NCBI RefSeq assembly: GCF_031628175.1
Contig: NZ_JAVLVT010000001.1
Location: 806,001 to 870,000, forward strand
Direction: 5' to 3'
Length of the DNA stretch: 64,000 bases
Source: Lipingzhangella_A rawalii
GTDB taxonomy: Bacteria; Actinomycetota; Actinomycetes; Streptosporangiales; Streptosporangiaceae
This document shows positions 51,456 to 59,561 of the stretch, piece after piece (the first letter of the stretch is position 1; each line of letters starts with the position of its first letter). The notes beneath the pieces were generated by a model. It was given only the letters and a program-made list of their open reading frames with translations, ran no database searches and had not been told where the DNA came from. The translations under genes and the position numbers were made by a program.

Positions 51456-51758
51456 ATGTACCTCACCCCGTCCGACACGGAGAAACTCCTTCTCAGTGTG
51501 GCCGGCATGGTGGCCCGGGACCGGCGGGAACGCGGGGTACGGCTCAACTATCCCGAAGCCACGGCCCTGCTGTCCTGCTGGGTCCTCGAGCGGGCCCGAG
51601 AGGGAGCGAGTGTGGAGCGGCTCATGGTCGAGGGCCGCCAGGTACTCGGCCGCGACGAGGTCATGGAGGGAATCCCCGAGATGGTGCGCGACGTCCAGGT
51701 GGAGGCGACGTTCCCCGACGGCCGCAAGATGGTCACACTCACGGAACCAATCCAGTGA
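51456..51758 (+). CDS. ureA: Urease gamma subunit
   Basis: A 100-residue structural subunit starting MYLTPSDTEKLLLSVAGMVARDRRERG, with the family blocks LNYPEATALLSCWVLE and DEVMEGIPEMVRDVQVEATFPDG. With UreB and UreC it forms the trimer-of-trimers that hydrolyses urea to ammonia and carbamate. GGAGG lies 6 bases before the ATG. Its TGA overlaps the GTG of ureB. First gene of a ureA-B-C-F-G-D operon. Confidence 0.97.
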   Translation: MYLTPSDTEKLLLSVAGMVARDRRERGVRLNYPEATALLSCWVLERAREGASVERLMVEGRQVLGRDEVMEGIPEMVRDVQVEATFPDGRKMVTLTEPIQ

Positions 51759-52087
51759 TCCCGGGAGAGATCTGCGCCGCGGCGGGCGAGCTGGAACTCA
51801 ACGCGGGCCGGCCACGCCGATTGCTCGTGGTGGCCAACGACGGGGACCGTCCGATCCAGATCGGCTCGCATTTCCACCTGGCCGAGGCCAACCCGGCGCT
51901 CCGCATGGACCGCGCGGCGGCGTGGGGGCAGCGTCTGGACCTGCCGGCCGGGGGGTCGCTGCGGATTCTACCCGGCACCGAGGTGGAAGTGGCGGTGGTC
52001 CCGTTCGCCGGGGCCCGCCGGGTCCCGGGAATCCGGACCGGAAAATCCCACGAACAGACGAACACCGCAGCGGAGGCCCAGCAGTGA
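51755..52087 (+). CDS. ureB: Urease beta subunit
   Basis: A 110-residue beta-sandwich subunit: VIPGEICAAAGELELNAG, VANDGDRPIQIGSHFHLAEANPAL, DRAAAWGQRLDLPAGGSLRILPG and VVPFAGARRVPG correspond to standard UreB blocks. The GTG at 51755 overlaps the ureA stop (GTGA), and its own TGA overlaps the ureC start (GTGA). The C-terminus carries a short extra polar tail. The frame is open upstream through ureA, which can mislead gene callers. Confidence 0.95.
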   Translation: MIPGEICAAAGELELNAGRPRRLLVVANDGDRPIQIGSHFHLAEANPALRMDRAAAWGQRLDLPAGGSLRILPGTEVEVAVVPFAGARRVPGIRTGKSHEQTNTAAEAQQ

Positions 52088-53787
52088 GTTGGATCGCGCG
52101 CGCAGAGTACGCTCACCGGTTCGGGCCCACGGTCGGGGACCAGGTGCGTCTCGGCGATACCGACCTGTGGATCGAGGTGGAGCGCGACCACTGCGTCGGT
52201 GGGGACGAGGCCGTGTTCGGCGGTGGCAAGTCCATTCGCGAATCGATGCTGCAAAGCACCCACTCTCGGCAGCGAGGCGCGCTGGACCTCGTGGTGACCA
52301 ACGTGGTGGTGCTGGACCACTGGGGGGTGGTGCGCGCGGACGTCGGGGTGCGCGACGGTCGGATCACCGCGATCGGCAAGGCCGGCAACCCCGACATCGC
52401 CGACGGGGTTCACCCCGATCTCGTCATCGGCCCCGGCACCGAGGTGCTGGCCGGGGAGGGTCGGATTCTCACTCCCGGCGGAATCGACTCTCACGTCCAC
52501 CTACTGAACACCGACGCGTTGCGGGAGGCCCTGGCCACCGGAATCACCACGGTTCTCGGGGGCGGGACCGGACCCGCGGAGGGCTCGAAAGCCACCACGG
52601 CCACCCCGGGCAGCTGGAACCTGGGCATGGTGCACCGGGCGGTGGACGACCTGCCGCTGAACGTGGTCCTGTTCGGCAAGGGCAACACCGTTGACGCCGC
52701 GAGTCTCGCCGAGCAGGCTCGCGGTGGTGCCGGGTCCTACAAGGTGCACGAGGACTGGGGAGCCACCCCGGCCGCGATCGACACCGCGCTGCGCGCCGCC
52801 GCGGAGTGGGGACTCCAGGTGGCGGTGCACACCGACAGTCTCAACGAGTCCGGATACGTACGCCACACGCTGGCGGCGATCGACGGGCGTACCATTCACA
52901 CCTTCCACACCGAGGGTGCCGGGGGTGGACACGCCCCGGACATCATCACGGTGGCGGCCGAGCCGAACGTGCTGCCGGCCTCCACCAACCCCACCCTGCC
53001 ATTCACGGTGAACACCCACGCCGAGCACCTGGACATGCTCATGGTGTGTCACCACCTCAATCCGCGGATCGAACAGGACGTGCAGTTCGCCGACTCGCGG
53101 ATCCGCGAGACCACGATGGCCGCCGAGGGGGTGCTGCACGACCTGGGGGCACTGTCCATCATCGGTTCCGACGCACTCGCGATGGGACGCGGCGGGGAAG
53201 TCACCTGCCGCACCTGGCAGCTGGCGCACGTGATGAAGCAGCAGCGGGGCCCGCTGGACTCGACGCTGCCGGCGGACAACGCACGGGCGCGACGCTACGT
53301 CGCCAAGTACACGATCTGTCCTGCACTCGCACACGGGATCGAGACGGATGTGGGCTCGGTCGCCGCCGGCAAGCTCGCCGACCTCGTGCTGTGGGACCCG
53401 GCGTTCTTCGGGGTCCGACCGACGGCCGTGGTCAAGGGCGGCGGTGTGGTCTATGCCCCGCAGGGTGATCCCAATGCCTCCATTCCCACCAACCAGCCGG
53501 TGCTGCTGCGTGAGGGCCTGATGAACGCGGCCGGGGCGCATCTGGCACTGAGCTTCGTGTCCCAGACCGCGCTGGACGAGGGGCTCGGTGCACGGCTGGG
53601 CCTCCGCCGCACCCTACGGCCGGTGCTGCCCACCCGCGATCGCAGCAAGGCCGATCTGGTGAACAACACCGCCACCCCCGACATCGCGGTGGATCCGGAG
53701 ACCTTCCAGGTGCGGATCGACGGCGATGTGGTACACCCACAGCCGGTGGTGGAGGCGCCCCTGGCCCAGCGCTACTCCCTGTTCTAA
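52084..53787 (+). CDS. ureC: Urease alpha (catalytic) subunit
   Basis: A 567-residue nickel amidohydrolase. Ni ligands and active-site residues are present: GGIDSHVH (two His), the carbamylated Lys and His in YKVHEDWG, VAVHTDSLNESG, HTFHTEGAGGGHAPD, the flap MVCHHLNP and the Asp of SDALAMGRGGE. Compared with classical UreC, the segment after GGGTGPAEGS reads KATTATPGSWNLGMVHRAV, and Tyr precedes the carbamylated Lys, so it belongs to a divergent actinobacterial lineage. GTG at 52084 overlaps ureB. The frame is also open upstream, but with no similarity. Confidence 0.97.
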   Translation: MSWIARAEYAHRFGPTVGDQVRLGDTDLWIEVERDHCVGGDEAVFGGGKSIRESMLQSTHSRQRGALDLVVTNVVVLDHWGVVRADVGVRDGRITAIGKAGNPDIADGVHPDLVIGPGTEVLAGEGRILTPGGIDSHVHLLNTDALREALATGITTVLGGGTGPAEGSKATTATPGSWNLGMVHRAVDDLPLNVVLFGKGNTVDAASLAEQARGGAGSYKVHEDWGATPAAIDTALRAAAEWGLQVAVHTDSLNESGYVRHTLAAIDGRTIHTFHTEGAGGGHAPDIITVAAEPNVLPASTNPTLPFTVNTHAEHLDMLMVCHHLNPRIEQDVQFADSRIRETTMAAEGVLHDLGALSIIGSDALAMGRGGEVTCRTWQLAHVMKQQRGPLDSTLPADNARARRYVAKYTICPALAHGIETDVGSVAAGKLADLVLWDPAFFGVRPTAVVKGGGVVYAPQGDPNASIPTNQPVLLREGLMNAAGAHLALSFVSQTALDEGLGARLGLRRTLRPVLPTRDRSKADLVNNTATPDIAVDPETFQVRIDGDVVHPQPVVEAPLAQRYSLF

Positions 53788-53794
53788 CGCGAGC

Positions 53795-54520
53795 ATGTCC
53801 CGCGAACCCCAGCTGCCCGACCCAGGCGCGCTAGGCGCGGCCGAGACGGATCCGGCCGGCGCCGTGGCGCGGCTGCTGCTCGCCGACGCGCGGCTGCCTG
53901 CCGGCGGGCACGCCCATTCGGCGGTGCTGGAGGGAGCGGTGGCGGCGGGACTCACCGCCGCAGAGGTTCCCGAGTTCCTCACCGCCCGGCTACGCACGGT
54001 CGCACGTACCGAGGCCGCGGCCGCTGTGCTCGCGCACCGCGCGTCCGGGCACGACCAGGTGGACCTCGCCCCGATCATCACGGCCCTGGAGGCGCGCACC
54101 CCCAGTGCGCCGCAACGGGAGGCAAGTCGCGCCCTGGGCCGCGGGCTGTCCCGGTTGGCGCGTCACCTTGCCGGAACCCACCCGGGGGTGCGGGCGCTGC
54201 CGCGGACCGCGCCGCATCCACCGCGCCCGGTGGCGCTGGGCTGTGTGGCCGCCGCGCTGGGCGTGAGCGAGCCGGACACCGCCCGCCTGTCGCTGTACGA
54301 GGACGCCCAAACCGTGGCCGCGGCGGCTCTGAAACTACTACCCGGTGACCCGGTGGCCACCACCACCTGGATCGTGCAGGCCGCGCCGCTGATCGAGGAC
54401 GGTGTCGGGGCCGCCGTCGCCACGACGGCCCCGCACGAGCTGCCCGCCCGCTCCGCTCCCCTGCTCGACCAGTGGGCCGGGGAACACGCACACACCACGA
54501 GGAGACTGTTTCATGCCTGA
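53795..54520 (+). CDS. ureF: Urease accessory protein UreF
   Basis: A 241-residue, Ala-rich all-helical GTPase-regulating chaperone for nickel insertion. LLLADARLPAGGHAHSAVLEGAVAAG is the recognisable UreF opening (normally LPxGxFxxSxGLE). The remaining sequence is divergent but matches by helix pattern, length and position between ureC and ureG. The ATG 53795-53797 lies 7 bases after the ureC stop and its own end overlaps ureG by 8 bases. Confidence 0.9.
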   Translation: MSREPQLPDPGALGAAETDPAGAVARLLLADARLPAGGHAHSAVLEGAVAAGLTAAEVPEFLTARLRTVARTEAAAAVLAHRASGHDQVDLAPIITALEARTPSAPQREASRALGRGLSRLARHLAGTHPGVRALPRTAPHPPRPVALGCVAAALGVSEPDTARLSLYEDAQTVAAAALKLLPGDPVATTTWIVQAAPLIEDGVGAAVATTAPHELPARSAPLLDQWAGEHAHTTRRLFHA

Positions 54521-55235
54521 GACCACACCCCGCCCCACCCTGCGTCTGGGGATCGCTGGACCAGTGGGCACCGGAAAGAGTTCACTGATTGCCACCCTGT
54601 GTCGCGCCCTGGCTCCGGAGCTGTCGATCGCCGTAGTCACCAACGACATCTACACCGACGAGGACGCCCGCTTCCTGCGCGCGGCCGGGGTGCTGGCCGA
54701 CGAACGCATCCACGCCGTCGAGACGGGGGCCTGCCCCCACACAGCCATCCGGGATGACATCACCGCCAATCTCGATGCGGTGGAGGACATGGAGTCCCGA
54801 TTCGCTCCCCTCGACCTGGTCCTAGTGGAGAGCGGCGGGGACAATCTCACCGCCACCTTCAGCCCCGCACTGATCGACGCCCAGATCTTCTGCCTGGACG
54901 TGGCCGGTGGCGGCGACGTGGCGCGCAAGGGCGGCCCCGGGATCGCCAACGCCGACCTACTCCTGGTGAACAAGACCCGCCTGGGGCCGCACGTGGGGGT
55001 GGACCCACAGTCGATGGTGGCCGACGCGACGGTGGCGCGCTCGGGAGGTCCCGTACTCGCCCACGACCGCGACGATGCCGACTCGGTGGCCGCGGTATGC
55101 GACTGGGTGCGGGCGACCTTGCGCGCCCACCGGACCGGTGCGCACGTACCACAGGATCCCGGACCCATGGCCCCGCACAGCCATGACCACGAGCATGGCC
55201 ACGGGCACCAGCACGATGGCGCGGGGCGCGGTTGA
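54513..55235 (+). CDS. ureG: Urease accessory GTPase UreG with C-terminal histidine tail
   Basis: A 240-residue SIMIBI-class GTPase delivering nickel to urease. It has P-loop GPVGTGKSSL, VVTNDIYTDEDARFL, the nickel-binding motif region ETGACPHTAIRDD (Cys-Pro-His), VESGGDNLTATFSP and LLVNKTRLGPHVG. After the conserved domain a tail of about 20 residues holds seven His in HSHDHEHGHGHQHDG. Such tails usually occur on UreE or at the UreG N-terminus; here ureE is absent. The ATG follows GAGGAG. The stop overlaps ureD (TTGA). Confidence 0.96.
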   Translation: MPETTPRPTLRLGIAGPVGTGKSSLIATLCRALAPELSIAVVTNDIYTDEDARFLRAAGVLADERIHAVETGACPHTAIRDDITANLDAVEDMESRFAPLDLVLVESGGDNLTATFSPALIDAQIFCLDVAGGGDVARKGGPGIANADLLLVNKTRLGPHVGVDPQSMVADATVARSGGPVLAHDRDDADSVAAVCDWVRATLRAHRTGAHVPQDPGPMAPHSHDHEHGHGHQHDGAGRG

Positions 55236-55960
55236 GCATCCCCCAGCCCACCCGCATCGTGGTGGACGCCGACCCGTGCACGGGCCACAGCCGCACCCGG
55301 GTGTTGCAGCCCGGGCGGTTCCTCGCGCCGCGTCCGCTGCGCCCCACCGGGGCAGCGGCTCGGATCGCACTGGTGGGAACCCGCGCCTCCCTGTGCGCGG
55401 GGGACGAGCTGGAGCTGCACGTGGAGGCGGATGTCGGCAGCGCGGTGGAACTCGTGGACCCCGGCGGCACCGTGGCCTACCACATGCGGGGCGGCCGGGC
55501 CCGATGGGAGGCCCACATCACACTGGCCCGCGGATCCCGGCTGGCCTGGCGAGAGCAGCCGTTCGTGGTCAGCACCGGAGCCACGGTGCACCGCGGGATG
55601 CATGCCGAACTGGACGCGGACGCCCGGCTGCTGTGCTGGGAGACCCTGGTGCTGGGGCGCGGCGGTGAGGACGGGGGCACCCTGGACACCCGCACCCGTG
55701 TCCACCAGGCCGGTGCGGAGCTCCTGGCCGAAGATCTGGACCTGCGCGCTCCGGATGCCCGCCAGCTGCCGGGCATCCTCGGGCCACACCGCGTCCTCGG
55801 GCAGGTGACGCTGGTGGGCACCCGCCCACCCGAGGCCGCCAGCCCGCAGCGGCTGGACCTGGCCGACCCGGGCGCGCTCCAGCGTCAGCTGTGTGCCAGC
55901 ACCCACGTGTGCGACGCGCAGCTCGCCCCGGTCTGGCAGCGGTGGCGGGAGCTGCTGTAG
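55232..55960 (+). CDS. ureD: Urease accessory protein UreD/UreH
   Basis: A 242-residue beta-helical scaffold that binds apo-urease together with UreF and UreG. Typical elements are LRPTGAAARIALVGTRASLCAGDELELHVEADVG split over strands, AYHMRGGRARWEAHITL, and LLCWETLVLGRGGEDG. It starts at a TTG that overlaps the ureG stop (TTGA). Last gene of the operon. Sequence conservation is low, as usual in this family, but context makes the call firm. Confidence 0.92.
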   Translation: MSIPQPTRIVVDADPCTGHSRTRVLQPGRFLAPRPLRPTGAAARIALVGTRASLCAGDELELHVEADVGSAVELVDPGGTVAYHMRGGRARWEAHITLARGSRLAWREQPFVVSTGATVHRGMHAELDADARLLCWETLVLGRGGEDGGTLDTRTRVHQAGAELLAEDLDLRAPDARQLPGILGPHRVLGQVTLVGTRPPEAASPQRLDLADPGALQRQLCASTHVCDAQLAPVWQRWRELL

Positions 55961-56158
55961 CGGCGCGCCCCTCGGCCGGCCGGGCAGTGCCCCGGCGACC
56001 GGCTCCGAACCCGGGCCACCAGCCCCGGGGCAGCGCCGAACCGTAGGGCTGCACGCGTGTACACAACGGCCACGCATCGGGGCTGTACGGGGTCGCTCTG
56101 CTGTCGTACGCTGTGCGCACGTTCGGTGCCGTCACACACTGTTTCCGCGCACACACCG

Positions 56159-56575
56159 ATGGGAGAAGTGCACCTGTGCTTCGGGGATCTCAACCACGAG
56201 GCGCTGTGGCATGCCCGGGACACGGGTCCGGTCGTCGAGATTGCCCAAAAGGTGGTGCAGGCCTGGCCGCGGGGCCGCACCCTGGACTATCTGCACCTGC
56301 CGCTGGCCACCGGCACCCGCCCGGCCGTTCCGAACGCCCGGGCCCTGCTGCCGCTCACCCGGCTGCGTGGGCTGTCCGGCAACACCCGACTCGTCGCCGG
56401 GCTCGTCCACGAGGACCAACATCTCGACATGCAGCGGGTGACCCTGCGTCTGGTGGAGGTGGCGCTCGGGCGCCGGGTGGACGTGGCGGCCTCCTGCGGG
56501 TTGGGACACCGCTCGCCCGCCGCGGCCGAACGCAGTCTGCGCACCGCCGCGGCGCTGGCCTACGCACACACGTGA
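56159..56575 (+). CDS. Protein resembling C-terminal part of MetE/UROD-like proteins
   Basis: A 138-residue protein. The pattern VHLCFGDLNHEALW, then LDYLHLPLATG, GLVHEDQHLDMQRVTLRLVEVAL and VAASCGLGHRSP resembles the C-terminal third of cobalamin-independent methionine synthase-like (UROD/MetE-like) TIM barrels. These end with a GLVH...ECGxGRR-type block. If so, this is a truncated or stand-alone fragment lacking the first strands of the barrel. The start is uncertain: ATG 56159 has no clear ribosome-binding site and a GTG at 56057 is in frame. It follows the urease operon by about 200 bases; no link to urease is visible. Confidence 0.6.
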   Translation: MGEVHLCFGDLNHEALWHARDTGPVVEIAQKVVQAWPRGRTLDYLHLPLATGTRPAVPNARALLPLTRLRGLSGNTRLVAGLVHEDQHLDMQRVTLRLVEVALGRRVDVAASCGLGHRSPAAAERSLRTAAALAYAHT

Positions 56576-56701
56576 CCGTCCGCACAGCGACCGAAACGCG
56601 TCCTCGGCTGCAAGCCCCTACTCCCACCACCGTCTTCGGGAACCAACGGCGCAGTTCAGGTGGTCCCACCCCGGACAGCATCCTCCGGAAAGGACGACAG
56701 C

Positions 56702-57040
56702 ATGGACACACGTACGATTCAGGTGGGCCTGGGCACGGTCGCGGCGGGAACACTGCTGGCGCTGACAAGTGCCTGTGAGTTCGACCTGTCCTTCGGACAG
56801 CAGGCCGTCTCTGGTGACGAGGTGGCCGAACAGGCCGCCACCCAGTTGGAACAGCAGGTGGGGCAACGCCCGGACGAGGTGACCTGCCCAGAGGACCTCC
56901 CCGCCGAGGTGGACGCGACGATCCGCTGCGAGCTTACCCACGCCGGCGAGACCTACGGGGTGACCGTCACCACCACCCGGGTGAACGACGACGACGTTGA
57001 GTTCGACATCGAGGTCGACGAGCAGCCCAGCGCCTACTGA
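56702..57040 (+). CDS. DUF4333 lipoprotein
   Basis: A 112-residue secreted lipoprotein. The signal peptide ends with the lipobox LTSAC, so the mature protein starts at Cys and would be lipidated and then cut by the LspA encoded in this window. The mature part fits DUF4333: QAVSGDEVAEQAATQLEQQVG, VTCPEDLPAEVDATIRCEL and YGVTVTTTRVNDDDVEF, with two conserved Cys. The ATG at 56702 follows GGAAAGGA. Function unknown; common in actinobacteria. Confidence 0.88.
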   Translation: MDTRTIQVGLGTVAAGTLLALTSACEFDLSFGQQAVSGDEVAEQAATQLEQQVGQRPDEVTCPEDLPAEVDATIRCELTHAGETYGVTVTTTRVNDDDVEFDIEVDEQPSAY

Positions 57041-57283
57041 GTTTTTCGAAAGTTCGGTGGTGTCCGGGGTGGCTGTGGGAACGTCGTGCCATGCCCCCTG
57101 ACCTCCGTCCCGACTCCGAACCCGGGGAACGCGTCGCATCGCCGTTGACCCGTCCGCACCGAGCCGAGGCCTAGCTGTACTGACCATGGAGGTTGGTGAC
57201 ACCCACCCCGGGTGATCCATACGAAGAGGGCCTTCGGTATCGGTGTGGATTGCGAGATCTACCCCGATGCCGGAAGGCTCTCG

Positions 57284-57563
57284 ATGCCTCACGCTACCCA
57301 CACCAACGCCAAACGCGCGCCCGCCGGCCGCCTGGCCCTGGCCCGCTGCATCGTCGACGACGGCTGGCCCTGCGCGGTGGGTAGCGGCGCAGTACGACCG
57401 CCTGGACGTACTGGTGAGCAACGCTGGCATCGGTGGGTTCGCCGAGAGTGCCGCGCCCAGCCAGACCCCGCTGTATGCCCTGCGCGCCGTCTACGAGGCC
57501 AACGTGTTCGGGATGGTAGCACTCACCAACGCACTGCTGCCGCTAGCGAGGTTGGCTCGATGA
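57284..57563 (+). pseudogene. Remnant of a short-chain dehydrogenase/reductase gene
   Basis: The first frame (57284 onward) reads GRLALARCIVDDGWPCAVGSG, matching the Rossmann helix and strand of SDR proteins (usually GIGLALARxLxxDGWxVAVG). It lacks the TGxxxGxG loop. A different frame then gives RLDVLVSNAGIGG and YEANVFGMVALTNALLPL, the SDR NAG strand and the Asn-containing helix, and stops at 57563 before the YxxxK site. So the gene has an internal deletion with frameshift and is cut short at the 3' end. The surrounding bases 57041-57283 and 57564-57723 hold no other gene that I can support. Confidence 0.7.
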
Positions 57564-57723
57564 GCTCGGTCACGACTCCGGGCTACCCCCTGGCCGAGGC
57601 TGCACTCCGACTTGCCGGCAACCCGGGACGAAGAGATCCGATCCGTCGCGAGGAAGGACAGTCGGTGCGTAGCTGCGGGGCCCTGGTGGAGATGGCGGCG
57701 GTCCCGACCCGGGTGTTTCTGCG

Positions 57724-58197
57724 TCACGGCTGGGGCAGTGGAACGGTACTGCCGGTCTTGATGGAGTCCAACACGGGAAGCGTGTCGTAGCGGCGCACGT
57801 TCTGGTCGTCTCGGAACAGCCGATCCGCCAATGCACGGCATTCGGAGAGGCTTCCGGTCACGAGGACAGCCGCGTAGTCCCATTGCCCGGCCAGGTCGTA
57901 GCACTGCTGCACGTGGGACTCGGCGAGCATGCGCGCACGAAACGCGGTGTGGTGCTCAGTGGACTCGTATTCGAGTGTGACCAGGACCACCGCCAGGGTG
58001 GTCGGGCCGAGCGCCTCCGGATCCAGTACCGCGACCTCACGTGTGACGACTCCGGCAGCGCGGTAGGCACGAATACGGCGCTGAACCGCGCTGGGAGACA
58101 GACCCACCTCCTCCCCCAGGGCGCGCAGAGAGCGCCCGGAGTCTTCCTGGAGGAGCCGAAGCAGCCGACGGTCGATCGAGTCCGGAACAAATGCCAC
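57724..58197 (-). CDS. Lrp/AsnC-family transcriptional regulator
   Basis: A 157-residue regulator with an N-terminal helix-turn-helix (SIDRRLLRLLQEDSGRSLRALGEEVGLSPSAVQRRI) and a C-terminal RAM/ligand domain (TLAVVLVTLEY, VQQCYDLAGQWDYAAVLVTG). The GTG 58195-58197 gives VAFVPDSIDRRLL, the natural start; the ribosome-binding site is weak and AT-rich. It is divergent from a threonine-dehydratase-like gene with a palindrome just upstream of its own start, so it probably controls that gene and itself, sensing an amino acid. Confidence 0.93.
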   Translation of the reverse strand: MAFVPDSIDRRLLRLLQEDSGRSLRALGEEVGLSPSAVQRRIRAYRAAGVVTREVAVLDPEALGPTTLAVVLVTLEYESTEHHTAFRARMLAESHVQQCYDLAGQWDYAAVLVTGSLSECRALADRLFRDDQNVRRYDTLPVLDSIKTGSTVPLPQP

Positions 58198-58204
58198 GCA
58201 ACAA

Positions 58205-58225
58205 TTTTGCGCGCTGGCGCCAAAA
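58205..58225. promoter_or_regulatory. Palindrome in the Lrp/PLP-enzyme divergent promoter
   Basis: A 21-base imperfect dyad with arms TTTTG (58205-58209) and CAAAA (58221-58225) around a GC-rich core, 8 bases upstream of the Lrp start. Lrp-type proteins bind such degenerate dyads with AT-rich flanks, so this is a candidate autoregulatory site. Confidence 0.5.
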
Positions 58226-58366
58226 CTTTCAATCGCGATCACCGTCCCTCGTTCTACGGTGGGCTTGCCGCACACACCCGCACCGAAAGTGTTCCGGTGC
58301 AGCCCACTGCCCACAACCGAACCGGGTATGCGGCCCACGCGATTCACCAGCAGGAAGGCCCCACAC

Positions 58367-59398
58367 ATGGACGGCACGAACCTCGATCTTGACCTTGACC
58401 GAATCGCCCAGGCGCACAGCCGCATCGATCCGGTGTTCCGCAACACGCCGCAGTTCGTCGACCCCCAACTGTGCGCCGCGCTCAACCAGCGGGTAGTGGT
58501 CAAGATGGAGACCCTGAATCCGCTTCGGAGCTTCAAAGGCCGGGGCGTGGACCTGCTCGCCCACGAGCTCGAACCGGGAACCCGTCTCGTGTGTCAATCC
58601 ACGGGCAACTTCGGGCAGGCCATCGGCTACGCGGCGGCCAGGCGTGGCCTGAGCGCGGATGTGTTCGTTCCTTCGGGGGTAAGCCCGGTCAAGCTCGCCA
58701 GAATGACCTCGCTGGGGGTGCGCGTGCACGAGGTCGGAAACGGCCGTCCCAAGGAGGCCGCACGCGCGTACGCCGCCGCACGGGAGAACAGTGTGTTCGT
58801 GGAGGACGGCCAGCATCCCCGCATCGCGGAGGGTGCGGGCTCGATCGGTGTCGAGCTCCTCACGGCCGGCCCCATCGACACGGTGGTGCTGCCGGTCGGT
58901 GACGGTGCCCTCATTACCGGCGTTGCCCGGTGGATGAAGGAGCACGCCCCCCACACCCGGATTGTCGGGGTGTGCGCGCAGGGTGCGTCGAGCATGGTGG
59001 ACAGCTGGCGGGCAGGTTGTGTCCGCGCGACCGGACGCGCGGACACGTTCGCGGAGGGCATCGCGATCCCCTACCCGGTTCCGGAGTCGGTGGAGCGTAT
59101 GCGTCTCTTGGTCGATGACATGGTACTGGTGAACGATACGGACTTGCTGGTCGCGATGCGCACCGCCCTGGCGAACCTCGGGGTGCTGCCAGAGCCCGCC
59201 GGAGCAGCCGGACTCGCTGCTATCGCCACGCACAACCTGCCGGGCGACGTGGTGGCGACCGTCATTACCGGCGGGAATGTATCGCCGGCCCTGTTCCCCG
59301 ACATTCTGGCTGCCGGCGAGCAACAGGGGACAGCCCGGAGCGAGGTTGCACAGGCCAATGCCGAACCGACGCGACCGGCGCGACCAGCGCAGTTCTAG
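58367..59398 (+). CDS. Threonine dehydratase-like PLP enzyme
   Basis: A 343-residue fold-type II pyridoxal-phosphate enzyme. The Schiff-base Lys is in NPLRSFKGRG, the phosphate/substrate loop is STGNFGQAIGYAAARRG (the classical SxGNxAQ-type motif with Phe/Gly), and the glycine-rich VLPVGDGALITGVA contacts the cofactor. There is no ACT regulatory domain, so it resembles catabolic threonine/serine dehydratases or serine racemase-like enzymes. The ATG 58367 follows AGGAAGG by 8 bases. The divergent Lrp regulator supports an amino-acid substrate. Confidence 0.88.
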   Translation: MDGTNLDLDLDRIAQAHSRIDPVFRNTPQFVDPQLCAALNQRVVVKMETLNPLRSFKGRGVDLLAHELEPGTRLVCQSTGNFGQAIGYAAARRGLSADVFVPSGVSPVKLARMTSLGVRVHEVGNGRPKEAARAYAAARENSVFVEDGQHPRIAEGAGSIGVELLTAGPIDTVVLPVGDGALITGVARWMKEHAPHTRIVGVCAQGASSMVDSWRAGCVRATGRADTFAEGIAIPYPVPESVERMRLLVDDMVLVNDTDLLVAMRTALANLGVLPEPAGAAGLAAIATHNLPGDVVATVITGGNVSPALFPDILAAGEQQGTARSEVAQANAEPTRPARPAQF

Positions 59399-59561
59399 TG
59401 GCTTGTCACACGGCCGTGGCAGGGTTCGTGCTCGCGAGTCCCGCGGACGACCGCCCCACAAGCGGGAGAAATGAGACACGCCGCTGAGGCGACGCATCCA
59501 CGTCCCGAAGGCAGCCGGATACTCGACCTGGCAACCGGAGGAAGATCGATGGATTGTGGAA

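Noticed and set aside
52501..53541. 346-residue antisense frame within ureC
   Set aside because: His/Arg/Gly-rich shadow of a conserved gene.
51415..53787. 790-residue frame extending ureC upstream as a possible fusion
   Set aside because: The extension is an alternate frame through ureA/ureB with no similarity; the GTG at 52084 overlaps ureB and gives a normal UreC.
57041..57723. Possible mobile element around the SDR remnant
   Set aside because: I found no transposase, terminal inverted repeats or target duplication; simple decay explains it.
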